Of a DNA stretch of 7,503 nt, positions 1 through 6,303 are shown one piece after another. The stretch lies in assembly GCA_046734675.1 (NCBI GenBank), contig JBKPRU010000043.1, forward strand, positions 1-7,503, in the 5' to 3' direction. The notes under the pieces were generated by a model. The model worked only from the letters and a program-made list of their open reading frames with translations, did not search any database and was not told where the DNA came from. Origin of the DNA: QHWT01 sp046734675 (GTDB taxonomy: Bacteria > Acidobacteriota > Vicinamibacteria > Vicinamibacterales > 2-12-FULL-66-21). Numbering within the stretch: position 1 is the first letter of the stretch; each line of letters begins with the position of its first letter. The position numbers and the translations under genes were made by a program.

Positions 1-365
1 CGGGCATCAAGGGTGGGACGTATTACGGATACGAACCTGACTTGCTGCAGAAGGTGATCGGCGGCTTTCAGCGTTTCGGGTTCGATCCGGAGCGCCACCA
101 CGTGCGCTTCGTCCAGGGACTCTTCGAGGACACGCTGCATCCGGATGGACCCGTCGCGCTTGCGCACATCGACGGCGACTGGTACGAATCCGTGTCCTGC
201 TGTCTGGCGCGTATCGAGCCGCGGCTCGTGTCCGGCGGTGTGCTCATCATCGACGACTACGATGCGTGGTCGGGGTGCCGCCAGGCGGTGGACGAGTACT
301 TCGCCGACAAGAACGATCGCTACCAGTGGGTCAAACGCGCCCGCCTGCACATCGTCCGCGCATGA
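1..365 (+). CDS. TylF/MycF-type O-methyltransferase, C-terminal part (5' end outside window)
   Basis: The reading frame is open from base 3 and ends at TGA 363-365, giving the last 120 residues. The segment ALAHIDGDWYESV (visible residues 53-64) followed by GGVLIIDDYDAWSGCRQAVDEYF (78-100) is the hallmark of the TylF/macrocin O-methyltransferase family. In that family the Asp residues of DGDWYES and DDY bind the divalent metal used for catalysis, and SAM is the methyl donor. The family methylates sugar hydroxyls, in macrolide deoxysugars or in surface polysaccharides. The next gene is a family 2 glycosyltransferase on the same strand, which favours a role in glycan decoration. The N-terminal SAM-binding part lies upstream of the window. 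The substrate cannot be told from sequence. Family assignment is strong; the polysaccharide role is inferred. Confidence 0.88.
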   Translation, partial: GIKGGTYYGYEPDLLQKVIGGFQRFGFDPERHHVRFVQGLFEDTLHPDGPVALAHIDGDWYESVSCCLARIEPRLVSGGVLIIDDYDAWSGCRQAVDEYFADKNDRYQWVKRARLHIVRA

Positions 366-402
366 GCACTGCGAGCGCGCCCGCTGGATCGCCAAATCGG
401 CC

Positions 403-1320
403 ATGCGTGTTTCGCTGATCGTCTGCACCAGGAACCGCGCGTCGCGGCTGCCGACCTTTCTTGCTGCGGTCGCCGCGCTCGAGGCGCCCGCGGGCGGATG
501 GGAGCTGATCGTCGTGGACAACGCGTCCAGCGACAACACCCGCGAAGTCCTCGATCGATTCGCCCGCGACACGACCGTGCCGGTGCAGCGCGTCGCTGCA
601 GCGGAGCCGGGGCTGTCCCGCGCGCGCAACGTGGGGCTCGCCCGCGCTCGCGGCGAGATCCTGGCCTTTACCGATGACGACTGTTATCCGCAGCGCGATT
701 ACCTGCGGGCACTCACACAGGTGTTCGAGGAAGGGGCGTACGGCTTCGTCGGCGGCCGGGTCGTGCTGCACGATCCAACCGACGCGCGGATCTGCGTGAA
801 GGACGTCGCGACGCCGGTCGAGATCGCGCCGCGGCATTTCGTGCGCGCCGGCGTCATTCACGGCGCCAACATGGCGGTTACTCGCGACGTGGTGCGCGCG
901 ATCGGCGACTTCGATCCGCTGCTCGGCGCCGGGACGCCGTGCATCGCCGGCGAGGACATCGACTACGTCGCGCGCGCCGCGTGGGCAGGGTTCAGCGGCC
1001 GCTACGATCCGCGGCCCGTCGTCTCCCATCATCACGGCCGGAAGCCGGGCGCCGACGAGGAGCGCCAGCGGCGCGGCTACGATTACGGCCGCGGCGCGTA
1101 TTACATGAAACACGTGCTCGCCGGACGCTCGCGTCGCGTTTATCTCTCCGCGTGGTTCTACGAGGCGCGTGAGCAATTGCACCGTCGCGGCCTCGCGCCG
1201 GTCGTCCGGGAGCTGTTGGGCGGCGCGCGCTATGCACTGCTTCGCGTCGGCGGCACCGTCCTGCACCGGCTCGGCAGCCGGCGTGGATTTACCGGCATCA
1301 ACACCGCGTCCACGCGGTAG
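403..1320 (+). CDS. Family 2 glycosyltransferase (GT-A fold)
   Basis: This gene encodes 305 residues. It transfers a sugar from a nucleotide-sugar donor to a glycan or lipid-linked acceptor, probably at the cytoplasmic face of the membrane. The N-terminus VSLIVCTRNRASRL (3-16) is the first GT-A strand. WELIVVDNASSDNT (33-46) is the nucleotide-binding region, SRARNVGLARARGEILAFTDDD (72-93) leads into the metal-binding DDD at 91-93, and GED at 183-185 is the usual position of the catalytic acid. No membrane segment is evident; the C-terminal about 80 residues are basic and helical. ATG 403 is the only plausible start in frame, since no start codon precedes it closely, but its ribosome-binding site is weak. 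It begins 37 bp after the methyltransferase stop, so the two are probably co-transcribed. Donor and acceptor specificity are unknown. Confidence 0.9.
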   Translation: MRVSLIVCTRNRASRLPTFLAAVAALEAPAGGWELIVVDNASSDNTREVLDRFARDTTVPVQRVAAAEPGLSRARNVGLARARGEILAFTDDDCYPQRDYLRALTQVFEEGAYGFVGGRVVLHDPTDARICVKDVATPVEIAPRHFVRAGVIHGANMAVTRDVVRAIGDFDPLLGAGTPCIAGEDIDYVARAAWAGFSGRYDPRPVVSHHHGRKPGADEERQRRGYDYGRGAYYMKHVLAGRSRRVYLSAWFYEAREQLHRRGLAPVVRELLGGARYALLRVGGTVLHRLGSRRGFTGINTASTR

Positions 1321-1345
1321 CCGGTCTCCCCCGACGTCGGAAACC

Positions 1346-1618
1346 ATGAGTGGCCGCTCACATCGCAGGTCCGACGCGGTCGCGGAGGCACTCGCCACCG
1401 GTAAGCTGTGGCGCGCGAAAGAAATCCTGAGCGGCCGCATCGCCTCACAGCCGTTCTCGCCGGAGCTCTACGAGCAGCTCGGCGCGCTGTTACTGCGCAT
1501 GGGCGACGATCTCGCAGCGGGGAAGTTCCTGTTGCTCTCCGGCGTGCTCATGCTGCTGGTCGTCGCGGCGATTGGGCTGCTCGTGTCGGTGGCGATTGCT
1601 TATTTCTATCCGCGGTGA
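1346..1618 (+). CDS. Small single-pass membrane protein with TPR/DUF6584-like N-terminus
   Basis: This gene encodes 90 residues and starts at ATG 1346, 25 bp after the glycosyltransferase stop; a weak GGA lies just upstream. Residues 10-63 read as paired amphipathic helices with a tetratricopeptide-like pattern (AVAEALATGKLWRAKEIL, then PELYEQLGALLLRMGDDLAAGKF). They resemble the N-terminal half of DUF6584 proteins from memory of that family; no profile search was run. Residues 64-86 form one hydrophobic segment rich in Leu, Val and Ala, predicted to cross the membrane, followed by a four-residue tail ending YPR. No catalytic motif is visible. The likely topology is a cytoplasmic helical domain on a C-terminal anchor. 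Its stop overlaps the ribosome-binding site of the next gene, so the two are probably translated together. Function unknown. Confidence 0.7.
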   Translation: MSGRSHRRSDAVAEALATGKLWRAKEILSGRIASQPFSPELYEQLGALLLRMGDDLAAGKFLLLSGVLMLLVVAAIGLLVSVAIAYFYPR

Positions 1619-1619
1619 G
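1614..1619 (+). promoter_or_regulatory. Ribosome-binding site of the GNAT gene, overlapping the upstream stop codon
   Basis: GGTGAG lies 8 bases before ATG 1628, a good Shine-Dalgarno distance. It contains the TGA (1616-1618) that ends the preceding membrane-protein gene. Ribosomes terminating there would be placed to reinitiate, so translational coupling is plausible. Confidence 0.55.
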
Positions 1620-1627
1620 TCACGCCG

Positions 1628-2134
1628 ATGATCCACATCCGCCTCGAAGCGCCCGGTGACGCTGCGGGCATCCACGCGACGAACGAAGCCGCGTTCGACA
1701 CGCCGCTGGAGGCGGCGATCGTCGATGCCCTCCGCAGCGCGCCGGACAGCATCTCCATCGTCGCCGCCATCGACGACGTGATCGTCGGGCACATCCTCTT
1801 CACCCCCGTGACCATCGAGCCGCCGGCGCGCGTCCGCGTCGCGGGGCTCGCGCCGATGGCCGTGCGGCCCGATCACCAGCGACAGGGTATCGGCGGCCGG
1901 CTGATCGAGACGGGGCTCGACGAGTGCCGGCGGCGCGGCTACTCCGCCGTGGTGCTCGTCGGCCATCCCGAGTACTACCCGCGATTCGGGTTTGAGCCGG
2001 CGCACCGCAAAGGCCTGACGTGCGCGTTCGAGGTGCCGCCCGAGGCCTTCATGGCCATCGAGCTCGAGCCAGACGCGCTCGCCGCCGCCCGCGGCGTCGT
2101 GCGCTTCCGGCCGGAATTCGATGCCGAGCCGTGA
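1628..2134 (+). CDS. GNAT-family N-acetyltransferase, YhbS-like
   Basis: This gene encodes 168 residues, predicted to move an acetyl group from acetyl-CoA to an amine; the substrate is unknown. The acetyl-CoA pyrophosphate loop is GLAPMAVRPDHQRQGIGGRLI (73-93), with the Q/R-x-x-G-x-G signature in QRQGIGG. It is followed by VVLVGHPEYYPRFGFEPA (108-125), the motif shared by the YhbS (COG3153) branch, in which the Y-x-R-F-G-F segment closes the fold. FMAIELEPDAL (141-151) is the usual branch C-terminus. Length is normal for this group and the protein looks intact and cytosolic. It starts 9 bp after the previous stop, so it is likely the last gene of the plus-strand run. The downstream neighbour is convergent. 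Family assignment is secure; the biological role is not. Confidence 0.9.
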   Translation: MIHIRLEAPGDAAGIHATNEAAFDTPLEAAIVDALRSAPDSISIVAAIDDVIVGHILFTPVTIEPPARVRVAGLAPMAVRPDHQRQGIGGRLIETGLDECRRRGYSAVVLVGHPEYYPRFGFEPAHRKGLTCAFEVPPEAFMAIELEPDALAAARGVVRFRPEFDAEP

Positions 2135-2147
2135 GCAATTTCAGTTG

Positions 2148-2189
2148 TGCGCCGCATCAACTCGGTCCGGACCGAGTTGATCCCGCGCA
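2148..2189. repeat. Extragenic palindrome: 26-bp perfect core within a 42-bp imperfect one
   Basis: Bases 2156-2181 are perfectly palindromic, with no spacer at the centre; the left half is ATCAACTCGGTCC. Flanking pairs at 2148-2152 and 2185-2189 (TGCGC/GCGCA) also match, giving 19 paired positions out of 21. It lies between the convergent GNAT and M28 peptidase genes. In RNA it would form a very stable hairpin on either strand. No U-run follows on either side, so it is not a classical intrinsic terminator. It could be a factor-independent RNA 3'-end stabiliser, a REP-like extragenic palindrome, or a binding site for a dimeric protein. Confidence 0.75.
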
Positions 2190-2296
2190 ATGCTCCTCGG
2201 CCGACGCACGTGCCAGCAAAGGCCCGAGAGGCTGCTCGGCTTCGTACGCGTTGGGGGCACGACAGCGTAATCCTATGGACGCGCGGACCGCTGGAA

Positions 2297-2314
2297 CCGC
2301 GCTTCAGCGCGCGG
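2297..2314 (-). other. Small GC-rich inverted repeat across the M28 peptidase stop codon
   Basis: CCGCGC (2297-2302) and GCGCGG (2309-2314) are complementary, with a six-base loop that contains the TGA stop (minus strand, 2304-2306). No U-tract follows. It may assist 3'-end formation of the minus-strand transcript, but a 6-bp GC stem in DNA of this composition can arise by chance. Confidence 0.3.
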
Positions 2315-3941
2315 CGGACTTGGCGGCCTTCGGCGCCTTCGGCGCGAACAGGTCGCCGAAGTAATCGCTGGCGTACCACTGCGCGCGCGCGTCCGCATCG
2401 GCCAGCGTCCGCGCAATGCGGTAATTCAGCTCCGCGAACTTCGCGCCGGCGCTCCACCGAATCGGCTGCGACACGTCATCTGAGGGCTGGTGGTAGTGGC
2501 GGCTCAGGAACGCGGGCCACGCCTCCGCGCCGCCGTTGGCCATGCCGGTCGCCAGCATGACGGCGGGCACGCCCACCTTGACCATTGCGTAGTGGTCCGA
2601 CCGCACGAACACGGCCTGTTCGGGCATCGGATCCGGCGACAACGTCACGTTCATCTCGCCGGCGGCCTTACGGATCGCGGCGTCCAGGGTGGAGTGCGTG
2701 GCGCCGAATGCAACCACGTCGGTGAAGTCGTACATCAACAGCGGCATGTCGAGATCGACGGCGGCCGTGATGCGATCGATCGGTACCGTGGGGTTGTGCG
2801 AGAAGTATTCGGCGCCGAGGAGTCCCTTCTCTTCCGCGGTGTTGGCGACGATCAGGATCGATCGCCGCGGCCGCGACCCGCTCATCGTGAAGGCGCGCGC
2901 CGCTTCGAGCAGCGTCGCGACGCCGGCGGCGTTGTCGAGCGCGCCGTTGTTGATGCGGTCGCCCGTGCCTTCGGACTTCACGCCGATGTGGTCCGCGTGT
3001 GCCATCAACGCCACGTACTCACCCTTCAGCGCCGGATCGGATCCCTCGATGACGCCGATCACCTCAGGGCTCGAGTAGCGGCGCGCGGCCGTCGTCAGCA
3101 CGAACTCGGCGCTCGTCTTCAGGGCGAATCCCTTCGGCCGTCCGCCGGCCTTGTCCGCTTCGTCGAGAATCTCTGCGAGCGCCGTGGGCGCGCCGTCGAA
3201 GAGCGCCGCTGCCGCGGTCGTCTCGATCACGGCGCCTGCTTTCAGCCCGTGCGTCGGATCGTACGGCGTTCCGTTCCGCTGCACCCAGGTGGTCGCCGGC
3301 TCGTCGCCGAACTGCGCCAGCTTCTCCCACGGAAACGCTGCGGCCATTACACGATTCGGCACCCGGATGGCCGCGAGCGCGCCGTGTTCGCCGGCCGCGC
3401 GCAGCTGTTTGCTCATCAGGTGCGCGCCGATCTCGCTGTCCATCCCCTTCGGCGAACCGAGCAGGATTACGGCAATCTTGCCGCGGACGTCGAGATCCTT
3501 GTAGTCGTCGTAGCCGAGCGCGGCATCCTGCATCCCGTAGCCGACGAACACGAGCGGCGCGCCCACTTTTACGTCGCCGCCGCCGACCGGACCTGCCAGC
3601 GTCACCTTGCCGCCGTGCTCGAAGGTCTGCACGCCCGACGATGTCGTGACGAGCAGGGTGGGCGTGCTGCCGGTCAGCTTCGTCTCGGCGAAGTCCACGT
3701 TCTCGAAATAGCTGCCGTCCGTTCCGCCCGGCTTCAGCCCGAGCAGCGCGAACTCCGCGGCGATGTACCGTGCGGCGATTTCATGTCCGCGCGTGCCCGC
3801 TTCGCGCCCTTCGAGCAGGTCGTCGGCGAGGAACCCGACGTGCGCCTTGAAGCGGTCGGCGCTGAAATCGAGGCGCGGGGGCGGCGGCTGCGCAGCGGCA
3901 GCCGCAATCGCCAGAGCGCAGGCGACAATGATGGCTCGCAT
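2304..3941 (-). CDS. Secreted M28-family zinc aminopeptidase with PA domain
   Basis: This gene encodes 545 residues from ATG 3939-3941. The N-terminus MRAIIVACALAIAAAAAQ is a signal peptide, with likely cleavage after residue 17, so the enzyme should act in the periplasm or outside the cell and release N-terminal amino acids from peptides. A PA-type insert spans about residues 90-240 (APLVFVGYGM at 129-138, VRGKIAVILL at 152-161). The M28 catalytic core carries the expected two-zinc set: H315-x-D317 (AHADH), D336 (GALDNAAG), E370/E371 (TAEEKGLLG), D398 (DLDM) and H484 (HYHQPSDD). The tail (about 533-545) is rich in Ala, Lys and Pro and extends past the usual family end. A longer version from GTG 4007 is open, but it would bury the signal peptide. 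The gene is divergent from the beta-barrel gene and convergent with the GNAT gene, so it is probably monocistronic. Confidence 0.93.
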   Translation of the reverse strand: MRAIIVACALAIAAAAAQPPPPRLDFSADRFKAHVGFLADDLLEGREAGTRGHEIAARYIAAEFALLGLKPGGTDGSYFENVDFAETKLTGSTPTLLVTTSSGVQTFEHGGKVTLAGPVGGGDVKVGAPLVFVGYGMQDAALGYDDYKDLDVRGKIAVILLGSPKGMDSEIGAHLMSKQLRAAGEHGALAAIRVPNRVMAAAFPWEKLAQFGDEPATTWVQRNGTPYDPTHGLKAGAVIETTAAAALFDGAPTALAEILDEADKAGGRPKGFALKTSAEFVLTTAARRYSSPEVIGVIEGSDPALKGEYVALMAHADHIGVKSEGTGDRINNGALDNAAGVATLLEAARAFTMSGSRPRRSILIVANTAEEKGLLGAEYFSHNPTVPIDRITAAVDLDMPLLMYDFTDVVAFGATHSTLDAAIRKAAGEMNVTLSPDPMPEQAVFVRSDHYAMVKVGVPAVMLATGMANGGAEAWPAFLSRHYHQPSDDVSQPIRWSAGAKFAELNYRIARTLADADARAQWYASDYFGDLFAPKAPKAAKSAAR

Positions 3942-3960
3942 AAGTCGTGGTGTGCTGAAC

Positions 3961-3969
3961 ACTATATCA
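3961..3969 (-). promoter_or_regulatory. Candidate extended -10 promoter element for the M28 peptidase gene
   Basis: On the minus strand this reads TGATATAGT, which fits the extended -10 form TGnTATAAT with one mismatch. It lies 19 bases before the ATG at 3941. It is also the most AT-rich patch in a GC-rich 98-bp divergent spacer. No good -35 box is visible, which extended -10 promoters tolerate. If real, the leader would be only about a dozen bases, which supports the short (signal-peptide) start. Confidence 0.35.
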
Positions 3970-4015
3970 ATGTCGCCAACGACCCCGGCGTGAGCCAATT
4001 TCGCCACGTGTCACG

Positions 4016-4033
4016 CCTCACAGCATGAGGAGG
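4016..4033 (+). promoter_or_regulatory. Strong Shine-Dalgarno of the beta-barrel gene, partly within a small hairpin
   Basis: AGGAGG at 4028-4033 sits 6 bases before ATG 4040 and fixes that start over the earlier in-frame ATG at 4025. CCTCA (4016-4020) and TGAGG (4026-4030) are complementary around the loop CAGCA, so the first half of the Shine-Dalgarno could be paired in the mRNA. The site is clear; regulation by the 5-bp hairpin is speculative. Confidence 0.6.
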
Positions 4034-4039
4034 AACGTC

Positions 4040-4564
4040 ATGTCGTTGAGGCCGGCGCTCGGGCTCATAGCTGCTGCCCTCGTGTCCACCTCGCCGGCTT
4101 CCGCTCAGCCGGCAATCGCATACGCCTCCGCCGGCCCGGCGCTGGTCAGCAACATCGGCAACCACGACGTGGCAGTACAGGCCGGCGGCGGAGCGGAAGT
4201 GCTGAGCGGGCCGGTGGGATTCGGCGGCGGCGTGGATTACGTCTACTTCCCGCTCGCCGAGCGCACGTTCAACGGGCGGGTGACGGCGTCGTCGCCGCCG
4301 GCGCACGCGCTGATGCCGCACGCGCAGGTCACGTATCACTTCGGCGAGCCAAACGGGCTGCAGGGATATGACGGTGCAGGGCGGGTGCGGCCGTTCGTGA
4401 GCGGCGGGTTCTCGTTCCTGACCGGTAGCGGAGAAATCTGGCCGCTGCTGCAGGTCAGCGGCGGCGTCGACTGGTGGACGTCGCGCCGCGCCGGGCTCCG
4501 CGTCGACGTTCGCGAACAGTGGGGCGGGATGTTGGCCGTGCGCGCCGGGATCGTGGTGCGCTGA
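4040..4564 (+). CDS. Small outer-membrane beta-barrel protein (OmpA/porin-like fold), function unknown
   Basis: This gene encodes 174 residues. The N-terminus has a clear signal peptide (LGLIAAALVSTSPASA), with an A-S-A cleavage site before Gln23. The mature part is rich in Gly and alternating hydrophobic or aromatic strands: VAVQAGGGAEVL (45-55), GFGGGVDYVYFPL (60-72), HAQVTYHFG (94-102), RPFVSGGFSFL (117-127), LLQVSGGVDWW (136-146), RAGLRVDVREQW (150-161) and MLAVRAGIVV (164-173). That is about eight strands, as in the small outer-membrane beta-barrel families. The last residue is Arg rather than the Phe common at barrel C-termini. No enzymatic motif is visible. The gene is divergent from the secreted peptidase, sharing a 98-bp promoter region. 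It ends 8 bp from the convergent dehydratase gene. Localisation is a good inference; the role is unknown. Confidence 0.78.
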   Translation: MSLRPALGLIAAALVSTSPASAQPAIAYASAGPALVSNIGNHDVAVQAGGGAEVLSGPVGFGGGVDYVYFPLAERTFNGRVTASSPPAHALMPHAQVTYHFGEPNGLQGYDGAGRVRPFVSGGFSFLTGSGEIWPLLQVSGGVDWWTSRRAGLRVDVREQWGGMLAVRAGIVVR

Positions 4565-4578
4565 CGCGCGGGTCAGTG
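4559..4578. terminator. Inverted repeat spanning both convergent stop codons
   Basis: CTGAC (4561-4565) and GTCAG (4572-4576) are complementary around GCGCGG. On the plus-strand RNA the stem extends to seven pairs with one G-U. The left arm contains the stop codon of the beta-barrel gene, and the right arm contains the stop codon of the dehydratase gene on the other strand. There is no U-run. It is the only structure available between these genes, so it is a tentative compact terminator. Confidence 0.3.
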
Positions 4579-6303
4579 AATCTCCGGCTCCGGGATCGGG
4601 TCGGTCCCCTCGAGGAAATCGAAGTCGCACCCGCGATTGGCCTGCGTGACGTGCTGCGCGTAGAGCCGCCCGAACCCGCGCGGGTAGTCGACCTGCCGCG
4701 GCTTCCAGTCGGCGCGGCGGCGCGCCAGCTCCTCGTCGGGGACGTGCAAGGTCAGGCGACGCTCGGGCACGTCGAGCTCGATGATGTCCCCGTCGCGCAC
4801 GAACGCGAGCGGGCCGCCGACGAATGATTCCGGCGCGACGTGCAGCACGCACGCGCCGTAGCTGGTGCCGCTCATCCGCGCGTCGGAGATGCGCACCATG
4901 TCGCGCACCCCCTGCGTCAGCAGCTTCTTCGGGATCGGCAGCATCCCCCATTCGGGCATGCCCGGCCCGCCCAGCGGACCCGCATTCTGCAGCACCAGCA
5001 CCGACTCCGGCGTGACCGGCAGGGCCGGATGATCGATCCGCTTCTCGAGATCGTTGTAGTCGACGAACACGACCGCCGGCCCCGAGTGCTTCCACAGCCG
5101 CGGCTGCGCCGCCATGTGTTTGATCACCGCGCCGTCCGGCGCCAGGTTCCCGCGCAGCACCGCGACGCCGCCGTCGGCGCCGAGCGGCTCGCGCAGTGTG
5201 GCGATCACGTTGTCGTTGCAAATCACCGCATCGGCGACGTTCTCGCCCAGCGTGCGCCCGGTGACCGTGATGCACTCCGTGTGGAGCAGTTCGCGCAGCC
5301 GGAACAGCACGCCGACCAGCCCGCCGGCGTAATAGAAGTCCTCCATCAGGAACTCGCCGCACGGCCGGATGTTGGCGACGACCGGCGTGCGCCGCGCGAT
5401 CTCGTCGAAGCGATCGAGATCGAGATCCGCCCCGGCGCGTCCGGCCATCGCGATCAGGTGGATGATGGCGTTGGTCGATCCGCCGAGCGCCATCGCCGCG
5501 GCGACCGCATTCTCGAACGCCGCGGTGGTCATGATGTCGCGCGGCCGCAGGTCTTCCCACACCATCTCGACGATCCGTCGGCCGCTCGCGCTGGCCATTC
5601 GCGCGTGCGCCGAGTCGGCCGCGGGGACCGACGATGCCCCGGGGAGCATCAGGCCGAGCGCATCCACCGCCGACGTCATCGTCGACGCCGTGCCCATCGT
5701 CATGCACGTGCCGAACGAGCGGGCGATGCCGTCTTCCATCTCGCGCCACGAACATTCGTCGAGCGCGCCGGCGCGCCGCTCCGCCCAGTACTTCCAGACG
5801 TCGCTGCCCGAGCCGAGGATCTGCCCGCGCCAGTTGCCGCGCAGCATCGGCCCGGCGGGCACGACGATCGCGGGGAGGTTCGCGCTGGCGGCGCCCATCA
5901 CGAGCGCGGGGATGGTCTTGTCGCACCCGCCCATCAGCACCGCGCCGTCCGCCGGGTAGGAGCGCAGCGCTTCCTCCGCGTCCATGGCCAGCAGGTTGCG
6001 ATAGAGCATCGTGCTCGGCTTCATCAGCGTTTCGCCGAGCGTCAGCAGCGGGATCTCCATCGGAAATCCGCCGGCCTGCCAGATGCCGCGCTTCACTTCG
6101 TCGGCGCGCATCCTGAGATGCGCGTGGCACGGGTTGGCGTCGCTCCAGGTGTTGAGGATGGCAATGACCGGCTTGCCGGTGATGTCGTCGAGCGTGAAGC
6201 CGGCCTGCTTGGTGCGCGAGCGGTGGCCGAACGATCGGAGGTCGTCTTTGCCGAACCAGCGATGGCTGCGAAGGTCGCTCGGGGTGCGCCGCTGCCGGTT
6301 CAC
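4573..6303 (-). CDS. IlvD/EDD-family sugar-acid dehydratase (L-arabinonate/pentonate dehydratase-like)
   Basis: This gene encodes 576 residues from a GTG start at 6301-6303. The enzyme should remove water from an aldonic acid to give a 2-keto-3-deoxy sugar acid in the cytosol. The Fe-S cluster ligands are C59 (NPCHAHL), C127 (GGCDKT) and C200 (GTCMTMGTAST). K129, next to C127, is the lysine that is carbamylated for Mg binding in this family. S478 in DARMSGTSYG is the catalytic serine position. The N-terminus (LRSHRWFG, HRS) and the total length match pentonate dehydratases such as rhizobial L-arabinonate dehydratase better than true dihydroxy-acid dehydratase. GGGAG at 6312-6316 precedes the start by 8 bases. 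The GTG overlaps the upstream TGA (GTGA), so it is translationally coupled to the DHDPS-family gene. The family is certain; the exact sugar acid is not. Confidence 0.9.
   Translation of the reverse strand: MNRQRRTPSDLRSHRWFGKDDLRSFGHRSRTKQAGFTLDDITGKPVIAILNTWSDANPCHAHLRMRADEVKRGIWQAGGFPMEIPLLTLGETLMKPSTMLYRNLLAMDAEEALRSYPADGAVLMGGCDKTIPALVMGAASANLPAIVVPAGPMLRGNWRGQILGSGSDVWKYWAERRAGALDECSWREMEDGIARSFGTCMTMGTASTMTSAVDALGLMLPGASSVPAADSAHARMASASGRRIVEMVWEDLRPRDIMTTAAFENAVAAAMALGGSTNAIIHLIAMAGRAGADLDLDRFDEIARRTPVVANIRPCGEFLMEDFYYAGGLVGVLFRLRELLHTECITVTGRTLGENVADAVICNDNVIATLREPLGADGGVAVLRGNLAPDGAVIKHMAAQPRLWKHSGPAVVFVDYNDLEKRIDHPALPVTPESVLVLQNAGPLGGPGMPEWGMLPIPKKLLTQGVRDMVRISDARMSGTSYGACVLHVAPESFVGGPLAFVRDGDIIELDVPERRLTLHVPDEELARRRADWKPRQVDYPRGFGRLYAQHVTQANRGCDFDFLEGTDPIPEPEIH

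Noticed and set aside
331..1440. Long minus-strand open frame of 369 codons opposite the glycosyltransferase
   Set aside because: It is fully antisense to a gene with clear GT2 motifs. Its translation is Arg/Ala/Asp-rich with no family resemblance, as is typical of high-GC antisense frames.
2224..2239. Second hairpin (CCGAG/CTCGG) in the GNAT-M28 spacer
   Set aside because: The stem is only five pairs with no U-run, as expected by chance at this GC content.
2304..4007. Longer M28 peptidase start at GTG 4005-4007
   Set aside because: It would put 22 polar or mixed residues before a clear signal peptide and would place the candidate promoter inside the coding region.
2490..4028. Plus-strand open frame of 512 codons opposite the M28 peptidase
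   Set aside because: The minus strand carries a complete signal peptide and all zinc ligands. The plus-strand product is Arg/His-rich without recognisable motifs.
4025..4564. Barrel protein start at ATG 4025
   Set aside because: A strong AGGAGG lies between this ATG and the one at 4040 at ideal spacing for the latter, and the signal peptide reads well from 4040.
4573..6303. Dihydroxy-acid dehydratase (ilvD) of branched-chain amino acid synthesis
   Set aside because: The N-terminal WFG and HRS features, the length and the coupled DapA-family partner fit sugar-acid dehydratases. No ilv genes are adjacent.
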